Source: Methanobacteriota archaeon
GTDB lineage: Archaea > Methanobacteriota > Methanobacteria > Methanobacteriales > Methanobacteriaceae
Assembly (NCBI GenBank): GCA_023440975.1
Contig: JAEZRD010000108.1
Location: 13,395-77,394, forward strand
Direction: 5' to 3'
DNA length: 64,000 bases
Shown here: in pieces, positions 37,786 through 48,468 of the stretch
Layout of the letters: every line of letters begins with the position of its first letter
How positions within the stretch are numbered: the first letter of the stretch is position 1
Notes under the pieces: generated by a model
The model's database searches: none
Seen by the model: only the letters and a program-made list of their open reading frames with translations
Told to the model about the DNA's origin: nothing
Program-made: the position numbers and the translations under genes

Positions 37786-39012
37786 CTATTTAAATAAAGT
37801 AACATTTACAATTTCCCCTTCACTAACTAACTCAGTATTTTTATCAACTTTTGTATAACCATCTGCAGTTGCAAGTGAAAAAATAGCCCCTGAATCCTTA
37901 AATATAGGTTCAACTCCCCCATCTTTTATCCGAACTAACTGATATTGCATTCTACCTACAGGAGAATGAATTCTTTTAGTTATAGGTCCAGAAAAAGTAT
38001 TTATTTCTTCATCAATCTTTATCCCTGCTAATTTTCGTAAACTAGGAGCAACAAAAACATTAAATATCACAATTGCACTAACAGGATTTCCAGGTAACCC
38101 TATAACCAATTTATTATCTATTACACCAACTAAAGTTGGTTTACCTGGTTGAACACTAATACCATGGATAATCACACATCCAAGTTCATCGAGAATACTT
38201 CTCAAATTATCTCCTATACCAGCAGAAGTTCCACCAGATACTAAAACAACATCAGACTTTTTAAGACTAGAAACAATAGAATCTTTAATAGAATCATAAT
38301 CATCTTTAATAATTCCTAAAGTAACAGCATCAGCACCAGCAGCATCAGCACCAGTTTTAAGCATATCACTATTCACATCATAAATTTTACCCGGACTAAT
38401 AGTCTCACTATTGGATAATAACTCATTACCTGTAGAAACAATACCTACTTTAGGTTTTTTATAAACTTCAACCTCCCCAATTCCCTGACTAGCAATAACA
38501 CCAATCTTCGCAGGAGTTAATGTTTCATTTTTATCTAAAATCTTATTACCCTTTTTAATATCAGAACCTTTAAGTCCAACTTCCTGATTAGGAGTTAAAC
38601 TTTTAAATAAGTTAACATTACCTTCTTCATCAATATCACTAAATTCCACCATTTCAACTGCTTCAGCATCTTCAGGCATTGGAGCACCAGTACTAATTTG
38701 AACACATTCACCAAGATTTAATGGTTTATCACAAAAATCTCCAGCTTCAACAATATCAATAACTTTAACAGTTTTCGGACTTTCTTCACTAGCTCCATAA
38801 GTATCTTCAACTTTTACAGCATAACCATCTTTAAGTGCTCTGTTAAAAGGCGGAAAATCAATTTTACTTTCAATATCAGTGAATAAAACACGATTATAAC
38901 TATCACCAAGAGACACAACTTCAGACTCAGAAGTATAATATTTATCAAACAAATCTCCAATAATCTTTTTAGCTTCAGAAGATTCTTTAATCTTTAAAAA
39001 TTCCTTTCCCAT
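37786..39012 (-). CDS. moeA: Molybdopterin molybdenumtransferase MoeA
   Basis: About 408 residues. MoeA inserts molybdate (or tungstate) into adenylylated molybdopterin. The family blocks are present: PPFNRALKDGYAV (substrate loop), ISTGAPMPEDAEAVEMVE, VGIVSTGNELL, VVLVSGGTSAGIGD and VIGLPGNPVSAIV, with the beta-rich C-terminal domain IV. I start at ATG 39012; a GTG at 39021 overlaps the GTGAT binding sequence. It would support formylmethanofuran or formate dehydrogenase. Other molybdopterin genes are not in this window. Confidence 0.93.
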   Translation of the reverse strand: MGKEFLKIKESSEAKKIIGDLFDKYYTSESEVVSLGDSYNRVLFTDIESKIDFPPFNRALKDGYAVKVEDTYGASEESPKTVKVIDIVEAGDFCDKPLNLGECVQISTGAPMPEDAEAVEMVEFSDIDEEGNVNLFKSLTPNQEVGLKGSDIKKGNKILDKNETLTPAKIGVIASQGIGEVEVYKKPKVGIVSTGNELLSNSETISPGKIYDVNSDMLKTGADAAGADAVTLGIIKDDYDSIKDSIVSSLKKSDVVLVSGGTSAGIGDNLRSILDELGCVIIHGISVQPGKPTLVGVIDNKLVIGLPGNPVSAIVIFNVFVAPSLRKLAGIKIDEEINTFSGPITKRIHSPVGRMQYQLVRIKDGGVEPIFKDSGAIFSLATADGYTKVDKNTELVSEGEIVNVTLFK

Positions 39013-39249
39013 TTTTATCACATTATTTTAAGAATAATAAATTTTTTTTTTAAACAATATTAATTTATCCTATTACTAATTATATATAATATTATATATT
39101 AAGAATTATAAAAATAAATTCATATTATAAAATATTCTATGAAAGATAATATCTATTAAATCATAAAAAATCAATATTTATTCTCTTAAAAAAAACAATA
39201 TTAGGATACTTATAACACTATTCAAGGCTCAAATCAAGGAGGAAAATTT

Positions 39250-39561
39250 TTGGCAAATAAGAAAAATAATCATGACCAACAACAAAGTTTTAGAAGAGTA
39301 AGAACACCAAGAAATGGAGAAATCCCAGGTGTTGTAGAACAAATTATGGGACACGGTAAAATACGTGTACGATGTTCTGATGGTAATATAAGAATGACTC
39401 GTATCCCAGGAAAAATGAAAAAACGTATATGGATAAGAGAAGGAGATGTAGTTTTAGTAAAACCATGGGATTTCCAATCAGATAAAAAAGCAGATGTTAT
39501 TTGGAGATACACTAGAACAGAATCTAACTGGCTTGAAAGAAAAGGCTACTTAAAAATGTAA
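39250..39561 (+). CDS. Translation initiation factor aIF-1A
   Basis: 103 residues. The OB-fold S1-like core is clear: GEIPGVVEQIMGHGKIRVRCS, RMTRIPGKMKKRIWIREGD and VLVKPWDFQSDKKADVIWRY. It binds the ribosomal A-site during initiation. The start is TTG at 39250, with AAGGAGGAAA upstream. It begins the conserved series aIF1A, rio1, KH protein, top6BA. Confidence 0.96.
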   Translation: MANKKNNHDQQQSFRRVRTPRNGEIPGVVEQIMGHGKIRVRCSDGNIRMTRIPGKMKKRIWIREGDVVLVKPWDFQSDKKADVIWRYTRTESNWLERKGYLKM

Positions 39562-39674
39562 GGAAAATAAATATTTTTTCCTTATACTAAAATAATTAAT
39601 ATTATAAACTATTTTTAAAAAAAAAATACTTTTTTCTAATAAATAAAACTCAAATAATCAGAGGTTATAAAATC

Positions 39675-40448
39675 ATGGATTCTAAAATAGAAAAAGCTGA
39701 CGAAAAAATGCAAAAAATAATCTCTGAAAAACGAATAAAAGATGATGATGATAAAAAAGTAGCTAGTGAAGTATTTGATGATAAAACATTAAAAACATTA
39801 TACAAACTAGCAAACCATAATTATCTAGATATTCTTAATGGTGCAATCAGCACAGGTAAAGAAGCAAATGTCTTAAAAGGTTTAAAAGATGATGGCTCCA
39901 TTATAGCAGTAAAAATATATCGAATTGCCACATCTGATTTTAAAAAAATGAACTATTATATTGAAGGAGATCCACGATTCAATGTTAGATCCACTAACAA
40001 AAGACAACTAATTAAAGCGTGGGTAAATAAAGAGTACAGAAATCTTAATAGATTATATGAAAATGGGGTAAATGTTCCAAAACCAATAGTTGCATTAGAC
40101 AATGTACTATTATTAGAATTTATTGGTGATGATGAGGGAACACCTGCAAAAACTGCACGTTATGATCCTCCTGAAGACCCAAATGATTTTTTTGAAAGAT
40201 TACTCTTAGAAATGGATAGATTCATTAATAAATCAAACTTAATACATGGTGATTTATCCACATTCAATGTAATGAATTATAATCAAAATCCTGTAATTAT
40301 AGATGTTTCACAATCAGTAGTACGAGATCACCCAATTGCTAAAGAACTACTTTTAAGAGATATAAAAAACATCTCTAATGAATTCAAAAAAATGGGTGTA
40401 AAAACATCAGAAGATGAAATAAAAGATTATCTTAAAGTAAAGATATAA
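39675..40448 (+). CDS. rio1: RIO-type serine kinase Rio1
   Basis: 257 residues, atypical kinase acting in small-subunit maturation. RIO signatures: ISTGKEANVLKG (phosphate loop), AVKIYRIATSDFKKM (Rio1-specific flexible loop with the catalytic Lys), NLIHGDLSTFNVM (catalytic Asp) and IIDVSQSV (metal Asp). The linker STNKRQLIKAWVNKEYRNL and length match archaeal Rio1, not Rio2 (no winged helix). ATG follows AGAGGTTATAA. Placed 113 bp after aIF1A and before the KH protein gene, as in many euryarchaea. Confidence 0.96.
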   Translation: MDSKIEKADEKMQKIISEKRIKDDDDKKVASEVFDDKTLKTLYKLANHNYLDILNGAISTGKEANVLKGLKDDGSIIAVKIYRIATSDFKKMNYYIEGDPRFNVRSTNKRQLIKAWVNKEYRNLNRLYENGVNVPKPIVALDNVLLLEFIGDDEGTPAKTARYDPPEDPNDFFERLLLEMDRFINKSNLIHGDLSTFNVMNYNQNPVIIDVSQSVVRDHPIAKELLLRDIKNISNEFKKMGVKTSEDEIKDYLKVKI

Positions 40449-41048
40449 AAAAATCTGACATTAAAATATATAAAATAAGATAACTTTTAATTATATGGAT
40501 TTTGATGAAGAAATTACTACTTAAAAACTTTAATGATTTATTTAAATTAATTTTAATACTATTATTGTAGAAATAATAGCTTCTCATTATTTTGGAGAAA
40601 TCCTTGAAAATGCTAATTTTAATTTAAATATACTAAAATAAGTTAACTAATAATTTATATATTCAAATACTTGAACCCTAATTTTTACCAGAACCATTGA
40701 TACAGACTTTTTTTTTACAAGAAGTTTTTTGTAAAAACAATTTACAAATCATATTAAGTTTACTTAATCTAGAAAAAGGTAATTTTTTTTCTTGAGTTTA
40801 AAATAATCTAAAAATTAATTTTTGAATAAAATTTTATTCTTCTTAATTATTAGTTTTCAAATGCTTGGAAAATTCACTTTTAATATAAAAAACAAATTTT
40901 TCTATTAAGTTTGTTTATATCTTGGAATTGTTAGTTTCTTTTTAAGTAAAATTTTTTCAAAATGAATAAATAAGATTAATGTTATAAAGAATAATGCATT
41001 TAGTTAGTAGGAAAAATTTCCTATAATTATAATAATGAGGTGAATAAA
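40449..41048. other. AT-rich intergenic region between rio1 and the KH gene
   Basis: About 600 bp with no supportable gene. Only very short frames occur (for example MDFDEEITT then stop at about 40495). No inverted repeat longer than chance was noticed. It may hold a promoter for the KH gene, but no single TATA element stands out. Confidence 0.6.
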
Positions 41049-41726
41049 TTGCCAGAAACTGACTATCTTAAAATTCCTTCAAATAGAATAGGAGTTTTAA
41101 TAGGAACAAACGGTGAAACTAAAGAACAAATTGAGAAAGTAACTCAAACACGCTTAGATATTGATGGAGAAGATGGAACTATAACTATTTATCCAACAGA
41201 TGATATGGAAGATCAATTAGGTGTGTGGAAAACTAATCATATTGTTAAAGCTATTGGTAGAGGTTTTAATCCTCAAGCTGCTCTAAAATTATTAGATGAC
41301 GATATGTATTTAGAAATAATTAAGTTACCTTTATTTGTTGGAAAATCTAAAAAAGCTTTAGCAAGATACAAGGGAAGAATCATTGGAAAAGAGGGAAAAA
41401 CTCGACAAATCATTGTTGAAATGGCAGAAGTAGATATGGCAATTTATGGAAAAACAGTTTCAATTATAGGTCCTCTTGAAAATGTTCAAGTGGCTAAAGA
41501 AGCTGTTGAAATGATTCTTAATGGATCTAGACATAAATCTGTTTATGGATTTTTAGAGAATAAGAAACAAGATATGAAAATGAAAGAGTTCAAAGCTATC
41601 GTTGGAATTGATGATGATGAAATTCAGCTTCGAGATGATTTAGATGACATTGATGATGAAACTGAATATGAACAAGAATTAGAAGATGATTTAGCTAATG
41701 ATCTTGATGAAGATGATGAACTTTAA
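41049..41726 (+). CDS. KH-domain rRNA-processing protein (Pno1/Dim2-like)
   Basis: 225 residues from TTG at 41049 (GAGGTGA upstream; the GTG at 41040 lies in that site). Two KH domains: the first contains [20 protein letters not shown] (GxxG loop GTNG), the second [14 protein letters not shown]. The tail is strongly acidic (D/E-rich, about residues 190-225). The archaeal family corresponds to eukaryotic Pno1/Dim2, which helps 16S/18S 3'-end processing; position next to rio1 and aIF1A supports that role. The acidic tail is common in this family. Confidence 0.9.
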   Translation: MPETDYLKIPSNRIGVLIGTNGETKEQIEKVTQTRLDIDGEDGTITIYPTDDMEDQLGVWKTNHIVKAIGRGFNPQAALKLLDDDMYLEIIKLPLFVGKSKKALARYKGRIIGKEGKTRQIIVEMAEVDMAIYGKTVSIIGPLENVQVAKEAVEMILNGSRHKSVYGFLENKKQDMKMKEFKAIVGIDDDEIQLRDDLDDIDDETEYEQELEDDLANDLDEDDEL

Positions 41727-42132
41727 TTAAATTTCATCATTAATTTTTCATATTTTTTATTTTTTTATTCATTTTTTATTAAACATATATACTACTACTT
41801 TTTTTTGAATGATTTGTGAATATTCTTTAATGTAAACACTATAGTTGATATTAACTGTATATAATAATTATAGTTAAAATTTGTAATAGGCAATAGTATA
41901 TGAAAACTTTATATACTTTGTTAACTATAGGTATATATAGTGATAAATTTATTAAAGTTTTTCAATATTTTACTTTAAACAATTTTTTTCTAAATAATAA
42001 AATTTTATTTCTTTCTCAAAGTCTCGCTATTTTTTAGCCAAGGCTATATAAATATTGAAAAATTTTTCACATAATATTCAAATAAAAATTAAAAAAAAAA
42101 ATAAAACTACAAAAAAGTGGAGGTAAATTAAT
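41727..42132. other. Intergenic region upstream of top6B
   Basis: About 400 bp, no gene. It holds a candidate TATA box (41907-41918) flanked by inverted TATAGTTAA motifs, listed separately. The rest is AT-rich and featureless. Confidence 0.6.
41840..41930 (+). promoter_or_regulatory. Candidate top6BA promoter with flanking inverted motif
   Basis: CTTTATATACTT (41907-41918) is a good archaeal TATA box. TATAGTTAA (41869-41877) and its exact reverse complement TTAACTATA (41921-41929) lie on either side, and a partial third copy TATAGTTGA is at 41840-41848. A regulator binding both arms could cover the box. The distance to the start codon (about 215 bp) implies a long leader, or another promoter closer in. 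Confidence 0.4.
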
Positions 42133-43908
42133 TTGTCCCAACAAGCATCAGAACTCTTCGACAACTTCCAAGAATTGACACCGTCAGAGTTCTTCAGAAA
42201 AAATAAACAAATGTTAGGGTTCAGTGGTAAAATAAGATCATTAACCGTAGTATTCCACGAACTTATAACTAATAGTTTTGATGCCGCTGAAGAAGCAGGT
42301 ATTCTTCCTGAAATAAAAATAGACCTTAAAAGATTAGATAAAGAACATTATGTTCTAAGACACTCTGATAATGGTCCAGGAATCCCAGAAAAATTCATCA
42401 TGAAAGTATATTGTACCATGTTTGCAGGATCCAAATTCAGAAACATCCAATCCAGAGGACAACAAGGATTAGGATGTAGTGGATGTGTACTTTTATCCCA
42501 AATGACAACTGGTGAACCAGCACATGTAATCTCAGGATACCAAGAAAATGGTGAACTAAAAGGAATCAAAATGGACTTTAAAATGGATGTTAAAAAGAAC
42601 AAAGGAATGTTACTACATAAAGAAAATTATCCTGTAGAACATACTGGAGTATGCATAGAACTCCAATTTAAAGATGTTTCATACTCTCTAGCAGAACAAG
42701 GTGCTTTTGAATACATAAGAAGAACAATGATTGGAAACCCTCATGCAAAAATTATTTTCCGAGACCCATCAGGACACAAATATATATTCAACAGAGCATC
42801 AGACATAGTACCTCCATTACCAAAAGAAGTATTACCTCACCCTAAAGGAGTAACAGCGGATGATTTAATCTTCATGGCAAAACACACAGATAAAAGACGA
42901 TTCAAAAGTTTATTAACAAGCTCATTATCAAGAATGTCTGCAAAAAGAGTGAAAGAAGTAGAAGAAATAACTGGAATAGATTTAAACAAACGTCCAAAAG
43001 ACATGAAATGGGCAGAAGCAGAAGCAATCGTACACACATTTGCTAAAATGAAATTCATGGCACCACCAACAAACGGACTAATACCAATAGGCTCAGATCA
43101 AATCGAAAAAGGAATGAAACAAATCCTCAAACCAGAATTCATCACTTCAATAACAAGAAAACCAGTAACCTATAAAGGTGGTGTAGCATTCATTGTAGAA
43201 GCAGGAATAGCATACGGTGGAGACTGCGGAAGACTAGTCAACGATCAAAGAAAAGCAGAAATAATGAGATTTGCAAACCGTGTACCATTATCATTCGATC
43301 AAGGATCATGTGCAATTACAGAAGCACTTAAAAGTATAGATTGGAAACGATATGGAATCAGAGACTTAGATAATGCACCAATAACCTTATTTATAAACAT
43401 AATATCAACTCAAGTCCCATACTTATCCACAGGAAAACAAAGTGTCGCTCCAGAACCAGAAATAGTTCATGAAGTAAGACAAGCATCCATGAAATTAGCA
43501 AGAAGACTCCAAAAACACTTAAGAAAGAAAAGAGCAGCTAAAGAAAAAGCAATGAGATCAAAAATATTTGAAGATTACGTACCAGTAATTCTACAAGAAG
43601 CTGCAAACCTTGGAGAAGTCGAAGTTCCAGATTATAATGAAGTATTATCTAAAGTAACAAAACGATCACTTGCAGATTTACTAGGTGAAACTGTAGAAGA
43701 AGTAGAAGAAGAGGAAGAAGAAAGTTTACTAGAAGAATTAGATGAATTCGGATATCAAGTTGATGAAGAGCATTCTAATATTACTAATGTCAAAAATAAA
43801 TCAACTGTAGAAGAATTAGAAGATGAATTATTAGAAGATAATAATCCGGAACCAAAATCTTCAGAAGAAAGTAAACAATCTACATTAACCAATAATGAAG
43901 GGGACTGA
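42133..43908 (+). CDS. top6B: DNA topoisomerase VI subunit B
   Basis: 591 residues. GHKL ATPase subunit of the type IIB topoisomerase, which drives the gate opening made by subunit A. Bergerat motifs: [14 protein letters not shown] (motif N), [11 protein letters not shown] (G1) and [12 protein letters not shown] (G2); the H2TH region and transducer follow, with [20 protein letters not shown] as the switch-Lys region. The last about 60 residues are acidic and low-complexity. Start is TTG, GTGGAGGT upstream. The next gene (top6A) begins 5 bp after its stop. Confidence 0.97.
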   Translation: MSQQASELFDNFQELTPSEFFRKNKQMLGFSGKIRSLTVVFHELITNSFDAAEEAGILPEIKIDLKRLDKEHYVLRHSDNGPGIPEKFIMKVYCTMFAGSKFRNIQSRGQQGLGCSGCVLLSQMTTGEPAHVISGYQENGELKGIKMDFKMDVKKNKGMLLHKENYPVEHTGVCIELQFKDVSYSLAEQGAFEYIRRTMIGNPHAKIIFRDPSGHKYIFNRASDIVPPLPKEVLPHPKGVTADDLIFMAKHTDKRRFKSLLTSSLSRMSAKRVKEVEEITGIDLNKRPKDMKWAEAEAIVHTFAKMKFMAPPTNGLIPIGSDQIEKGMKQILKPEFITSITRKPVTYKGGVAFIVEAGIAYGGDCGRLVNDQRKAEIMRFANRVPLSFDQGSCAITEALKSIDWKRYGIRDLDNAPITLFINIISTQVPYLSTGKQSVAPEPEIVHEVRQASMKLARRLQKHLRKKRAAKEKAMRSKIFEDYVPVILQEAANLGEVEVPDYNEVLSKVTKRSLADLLGETVEEVEEEEEESLLEELDEFGYQVDEEHSNITNVKNKSTVEELEDELLEDNNPEPKSSEESKQSTLTNNEGD

Positions 43909-43913
43909 ATAAT

Positions 43914-45020
43914 ATGGCTGAAGAAGAAAAAGCTCAAACAGAAAATAAAAAATTAACCCATAAAGAACAAAGAAAACAATACACCTTCAATAAATTAAAG
44001 GAATTAGGTCAATCAATCGTTAGTGATGTAGAAAAAAACCAAGTACCTTCATTAAAAATCCCATCAAGAGGGACAGGAAACATAGTATATGATGATGCAA
44101 AAAAATATTATGTACTTGGAGATAGATATGGTACAAGATCCCTTGGAAATGTTAAACAAATCCGTAAAATGGGACAAATGGTATACACAGCTAACTTTTG
44201 TAAAGATTTAGTTCAAAGAGAAAAAACCGCAACAATACGGGAAATGTATTATGTTTCTGAAGGTTGGGGAGTAGAATTCAACACCCAACAAGAATCAAAT
44301 ACAGTAGGGGAAGATTTAGAAGTAGCATTAGGAACTACACGTGAAGACCTTGGATTAATGCCCGAAGAAGATGGAGCATCCGTATATGGGGATTTAACCC
44401 TATTAGATGATGATGTGGAATTAAATGCTAAAAAATCTGGAAAATCCGGATACACAATCAGTCCAACAATAGACCAAGTAGAATTCTTAGACTGTGGAGT
44501 AGAAAGAGTACTAGCCGTAGAAACCATGGGAATGTTCCACAGATTAGTGCAAGAAAACGCTTACGATAGATTCAACACATTAGTAGTAGGATTAAAAGGA
44601 CAAGCAGCACGTGCAACAAGAAGATTCATCAAAAGATTAAACACAGAATTAAACTTACCAGTCTACATTTGTAACGATGGAGATCCATGGGGATTCCATA
44701 TTGCACAAGTAATCATATCTGGAAGTGCAAAATTAGCTCATGTAAACTATGACCTTGCAACACCAAATGCACAATTCATTGGAGTAACAGCAAGTGATAT
44801 TATTGAATATGATCTTCCAACTGATCCATTAAAAGATATAGATGTCTTAAGATTGAAAGAATTATCTAAAGACCCAAGATATCAAACTGAATTCTGGCAA
44901 ACAGAAATCAAAAAAATGCTTAAAATAGGGAAAAAAGCAGAACAGCAATCATTCAGTAAATATGGGTTAGAATATATTGTAGATACATATTTCCCACATA
45001 AACTAGGAATAGAAGAATAA
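43914..45020 (+). CDS. top6A: DNA topoisomerase VI subunit A (Spo11-like)
   Basis: 368 residues. It carries the catalytic tyrosine for DNA cleavage in the winged-helix part: [15 protein letters not shown] (Tyr in the 'REMYY' motif). The Toprim domain follows: [14 protein letters not shown] (Glu) and [15 protein letters not shown] (DGDPxG, metal Asp pair). C-terminal stretch [16 protein letters not shown] is typical. Operon with top6B; binding site AAGGGGAC. T-rich tract after the stop probably ends transcription. Confidence 0.97.
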   Translation: MAEEEKAQTENKKLTHKEQRKQYTFNKLKELGQSIVSDVEKNQVPSLKIPSRGTGNIVYDDAKKYYVLGDRYGTRSLGNVKQIRKMGQMVYTANFCKDLVQREKTATIREMYYVSEGWGVEFNTQQESNTVGEDLEVALGTTREDLGLMPEEDGASVYGDLTLLDDDVELNAKKSGKSGYTISPTIDQVEFLDCGVERVLAVETMGMFHRLVQENAYDRFNTLVVGLKGQAARATRRFIKRLNTELNLPVYICNDGDPWGFHIAQVIISGSAKLAHVNYDLATPNAQFIGVTASDIIEYDLPTDPLKDIDVLRLKELSKDPRYQTEFWQTEIKKMLKIGKKAEQQSFSKYGLEYIVDTYFPHKLGIEE

Positions 45021-45116
45021 ACAATTATTCTTCTCCCTATAAACTTATTTTTTTTTAAAATTTTTTTTTATTTACTATTTTTTTTATCACTAATTTTAAT
45101 AGGATGTTTTAATATA

Positions 45117-45632
45117 ATGCGAAATTTAGAACAATTAAAAAATAAACTTAAAAACATTATTTCTGATTATGAAGGTGTAAATATAGATTATATTTCTACA
45201 GACACTATTGTAATTGAACCATGGACTAGATTAAAATGTCAATATGGCTGTCCAAATTATAAAAAATCATTAACTTGCACACCATATCCTCCAAAATCAG
45301 ATGAAATGAAAAAAATAGTAGAATGTTATTCAAAAGCAATTTTATTAGAATTCAGTAAAGATTATGAAAAAATAAATAAACTAGTAATTGAAATCGAAAA
45401 AGAATGTGCAAGAGAAGGATTCTACAAAGCATTTGGTTTAGGTGCAGGGTCCTGTAATTTTTGTGATGAATGTAACCTAAAAGAATGTGTAAAACCTGAT
45501 TTAGCACGCCCATCATTATCTGCTGTTGGAGTGGATGTTCATAAAACTATAGCAAATAATGGTTATAATATTTTAGGATATGATGAAAAAGAAGATATAT
45601 ACTTTTGTTATGGTTTAATTTTACTAGATTAA
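45117..45632 (+). CDS. DUF2284 metal-binding protein
   Basis: 171 residues. DUF2284 family signature: VIEPWTRLKCQYGCPNYKKS, LTCTPYPPKSDEM, then a C-terminal cluster with GAGSCNFCDECNLKECVKPDLARPS. About eight cysteines could bind an iron-sulfur cluster or zinc. The family is common in anaerobes and has no established role. Single gene with AGGATG upstream; GAPDH follows after 84 bp. Confidence 0.85.
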   Translation: MRNLEQLKNKLKNIISDYEGVNIDYISTDTIVIEPWTRLKCQYGCPNYKKSLTCTPYPPKSDEMKKIVECYSKAILLEFSKDYEKINKLVIEIEKECAREGFYKAFGLGAGSCNFCDECNLKECVKPDLARPSLSAVGVDVHKTIANNGYNILGYDEKEDIYFCYGLILLD

Positions 45633-45716
45633 ATCCAAATTACTTATATGTATTAAATTAGATAATCTATAATATAATTGAATTTTATTATTTAAAAGAA
45701 TTAGGTGTAAAATAAA

Positions 45717-46730
45717 ATGAAATCTGTAGCTATTAATGGGATAGGAACTATAGGTAAAAGAGTAGCAGATGCAGTAGCAGCTCAAGATGATATGAAAGTA
45801 GTGGGTGTTAGTAAAACAAGACCTACTTTTGAAGCAAAAGCAGCAGTAGAAAAAGGTTATCCATTATATATTGGTATTCCAGAACGTGAACACTTATTTA
45901 AGGAAGCAGGAATAGAAATAGCCGGTACTGTTGATGATATGATTGAAGAAGCAGATGTTGTTGTTGATTGTACTCCCGGAAACCTTGGAGCAGAAAATTT
46001 AAAAAAATATAAAAAAGCAGGAGTAAAAGCAATTTATGAAGGTGGAGAAGATCATGAACTAACCGGATTATCATTCAACTCTTTTTCTAATTATGATGAT
46101 TCATTTGGAGCAGATTATACTCGTGTAGTATCATGTAACACTACTGGATTAACAAGAACACTATCTACATTAAACCCTTTAGTTGATATTAAGAAAGTAA
46201 GAGCAGTAATGGTACGTCGTGGAGCAGATCCAAATGAAGTTAAAAAAGGACCAATAAATGCAATTGTACCAAACCCTCCTAAAGTACCATCTCACCATGG
46301 ACCTGATGTAAAAACAGTTATGGGAGATATAGATGTTACAACAATGGCTTTACTTGTTCCAACAACATTAATGCACCAACATAATTTAATGGTTGAAATA
46401 AATAATGATGTAACAACTGATGAAGTTATTGATGCACTTGAAAAACGCTCACGTGTAATGGTAGTTAAAGCAAGTGAAGGATTAGGATCAACTGCAGAAT
46501 TAATGGAATATGCTAAAGATTTAGGAAGAAATCGAAATGATTTCTATGAAATTCCAGTATGGGAAGAATCTATAAATGTAGTAGATAATGAACTATTTTA
46601 TATGCAAGCAGTTCACCAAGAATCTGATGTTGTACCTGAAAATGTTGATGCTATAAGAGCGTTACTTGAGATGGAAAGTGACAATGAAAAATCTATAGCA
46701 AAAACTAACAAAGCTATGGGAATATTATAA
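45717..46730 (+). CDS. gap: Glyceraldehyde-3-phosphate dehydrogenase, type II archaeal
   Basis: 337 residues. NAD(P)-binding start [18 protein letters not shown], catalytic Cys140 in [12 protein letters not shown] (archaeal 'SCNTTG' form), and the segment [20 protein letters not shown]. This class works with NADP or NAD and phosphate in gluconeogenesis and glycolysis. Full length and intact. ATG follows TTAGGTGTAAAATAAA. Confidence 0.96.
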   Translation: MKSVAINGIGTIGKRVADAVAAQDDMKVVGVSKTRPTFEAKAAVEKGYPLYIGIPEREHLFKEAGIEIAGTVDDMIEEADVVVDCTPGNLGAENLKKYKKAGVKAIYEGGEDHELTGLSFNSFSNYDDSFGADYTRVVSCNTTGLTRTLSTLNPLVDIKKVRAVMVRRGADPNEVKKGPINAIVPNPPKVPSHHGPDVKTVMGDIDVTTMALLVPTTLMHQHNLMVEINNDVTTDEVIDALEKRSRVMVVKASEGLGSTAELMEYAKDLGRNRNDFYEIPVWEESINVVDNELFYMQAVHQESDVVPENVDAIRALLEMESDNEKSIAKTNKAMGIL

Positions 46731-46786
46731 AAATTCCCAAAAATTTTCTTTTTTTATATTTTTATTATCAATGAAGTGACAATTCT

Positions 46787-47623
46787 ATGAAGGATAAAAT
46801 AATTTTTGGACCAGCAGGAAAACCTTTAGATTATAAAGGAAGTGCATATACTTCATCAAAGTATATAGCTGAACATGGATTAAATGCATTTGAATATCAA
46901 TCTTCACATGGAATAAGAATTGGTGAAAAAAGTGCAAAAACACTAAAAAAACAGTCTGAAAAGGAAAATGTTTTAATTTCCATGCACGCTCCTTATTATG
47001 TTAATATGTGTTCAAAAGAACCTGAAAAAATAGATTCATCTATTGAACGTTTAGTGGATTCAGCAAGAGTAGGAGAATGGATGGGAGCATATCGTATAGT
47101 ATTTCATCCTGGATTTTATCAAAATCAAAAACCAGAAAAAGCTTTAGAAATAGCTAAAACAGCTTATCAAAAATTAATCGAAAGATGTGAAGAAGAATCC
47201 ATTAAAAATTATACTTTTGCACCTGAAACAACTGGAAAAAGATCACAATTAGGTAACATAAATGAAATTATAAGTATGTGTCAAAATATAGAACATTTTG
47301 AACCTACAATAGATTTTGCCCATATACATGCTCGGGGAAGAGGAATTTTAAATAATAAAGAAGATTATAATTGTATTTTCTCTAAATTAGAAGATAATTT
47401 AGATATAAATAGATTGCATTGTCATTTCACTACAATTGAATACACACATAATGGTGAGAGAAGACATCATAATTTGAACGAAATAGATAATTATGGTCCA
47501 AATATTAAAGATTTACTCATAAATTTATTAGAAAATGATTGGAAAGCTACAATAATTTGTGAAACTCCTCTTAGAGATAAAGACGCAATGAAAATGAAAG
47601 AAGTATATGAAACTTTAATTTAA
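46787..47623 (+). CDS. Endonuclease IV-like (AP endonuclease family 2) TIM-barrel protein
   Basis: 278 residues. The Zn ligands of the Nfo family appear in order: ISMHAPYYVN, VFHPGFY, FAPETTGKRSQ, PTIDFAHIHARG, HCHFTTIEY and ICETPL. DNA endonuclease IV cleaves at abasic sites. Archaeal members are often about 280 residues, as here. The HARGRGI loop and missing strict 'DTCH' motif (DFAH instead) mean that related sugar-phosphate isomerase-like roles cannot be excluded. ATG after GAAGTGAC. Confidence 0.84.
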   Translation: MKDKIIFGPAGKPLDYKGSAYTSSKYIAEHGLNAFEYQSSHGIRIGEKSAKTLKKQSEKENVLISMHAPYYVNMCSKEPEKIDSSIERLVDSARVGEWMGAYRIVFHPGFYQNQKPEKALEIAKTAYQKLIERCEEESIKNYTFAPETTGKRSQLGNINEIISMCQNIEHFEPTIDFAHIHARGRGILNNKEDYNCIFSKLEDNLDINRLHCHFTTIEYTHNGERRHHNLNEIDNYGPNIKDLLINLLENDWKATIICETPLRDKDAMKMKEVYETLI

Positions 47624-47750
47624 AATTTTTTTAATTAATTCTTTTTAAATAGCTCTTAGTATTTTTTTTTATATCTACTATTTTAATAGTATTTTATTTC
47701 ATGTAATACTAATAATATTACCTTGTTTTTTATAGTTTTTAACAATACAT

Positions 47751-47760
47751 TTATATATAA
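47751..47760 (+). promoter_or_regulatory. Candidate TATA box for the histone gene
   Basis: TTATATATAA lies 81 bases before the histone start codon, preceded by an A-rich element. It implies a leader of about 55 bases. Context is AT-rich, so this is tentative. Confidence 0.35.
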
Positions 47761-47840
47761 TGATATAAACATTACTTATTATAATAAATTTATTGAAAAA
47801 TATTTTTATTATACATAAATTATTGTGGAGATGTTTAATA

Positions 47841-48065
47841 ATGAAAACTAATGAATTACCTCTTGCACCAGTTGCAAGAATTGTTAAAAATGCAGGTGCA
47901 GAAAGAGTAAGTGAAGATGCTAAAGAAGCTTTAGCTGAAAAATTAGAAGAATGTGCAACTGAAGTAGCTAAAGAAGCTGTTGCTTTAGCAAGACATGCAG
48001 GTCGTAAAACTGTAAAAGCTGAAGATATTAAATTAGCAAAAGACGCTCTTTGCTGCAAAGAATAA
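47841..48065 (+). CDS. Archaeal histone (HMf family)
   Basis: 74 residues from ATG at 47841, chosen because TGGAGATG lies nine bases upstream; the longer frame from 47793 is untypical. The histone fold is complete: [19 protein letters not shown] (first helix and loop), a central long helix [20 protein letters not shown], then [20 protein letters not shown] (loop 2 and last helix). It wraps DNA as dimers and higher multimers. A short CCKE tail beyond the standard 67-68 residues is unusual. Two small genes follow downstream on the same strand. Confidence 0.96.
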   Translation: MKTNELPLAPVARIVKNAGAERVSEDAKEALAEKLEECATEVAKEAVALARHAGRKTVKAEDIKLAKDALCCKE

Positions 48066-48262
48066 ATTTTTAAATTAATTTAAAGATTTATCTTTTTTTA
48101 TATTTTATTTTTTATTTTTAATTTAAAAAAAATTTTCTTGTTTTAATCCTACTTTTTTTAAAATATTTTTTCATGATACTTTTATAAAAAATAAAACAAA
48201 TATATAACATGATATTATTTAGAACTTCTATTTTAAGTATAAATAATTAAGGTGATTATGAA

Positions 48263-48430
48263 ATGTTTTATAAAACAATTATGCGTATAGATGACATTCA
48301 CAGACTTAGAGATATAAGAGATCAATTATTAATTTTACAAGGAAGAGAACCAACTCGTGAAGGAGATAGAGCCCTAAAAGTAGTTGTTCAAAGAATTGAT
48401 GATATTCAAGAAAGACTTGATAAAAAATAA
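48263..48430 (+). CDS. Small protein with LQGRxPTREG core, copy 1
   Basis: 55 residues (MFYKTIMRIDDIHRLRD...). A strong AAGGTGAT precedes the ATG at six bases. The core LLILQGREPTREG recurs almost exactly in the next gene (LLVLQGRKPTREG), and the flanks are charged helix (DDIQERLDKK at the end). Conservation between two neighbouring reading frames with good binding sites argues that both are real. Family not recognised. It lies about 200 bp after the histone gene and 230 bp before an AAA ATPase gene. Confidence 0.72.
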   Translation: MFYKTIMRIDDIHRLRDIRDQLLILQGREPTREGDRALKVVVQRIDDIQERLDKK

Positions 48431-48468
48431 ATATTAAAATCTTTTTTTTATTATTGAAGGTAAATATA

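Noticed and set aside
47699..48058. 119-codon minus-strand frame opposite the histone gene
   Set aside because: It is the antisense shadow of a well-supported histone, with an Ala/Ser-rich reverse translation and no binding site.
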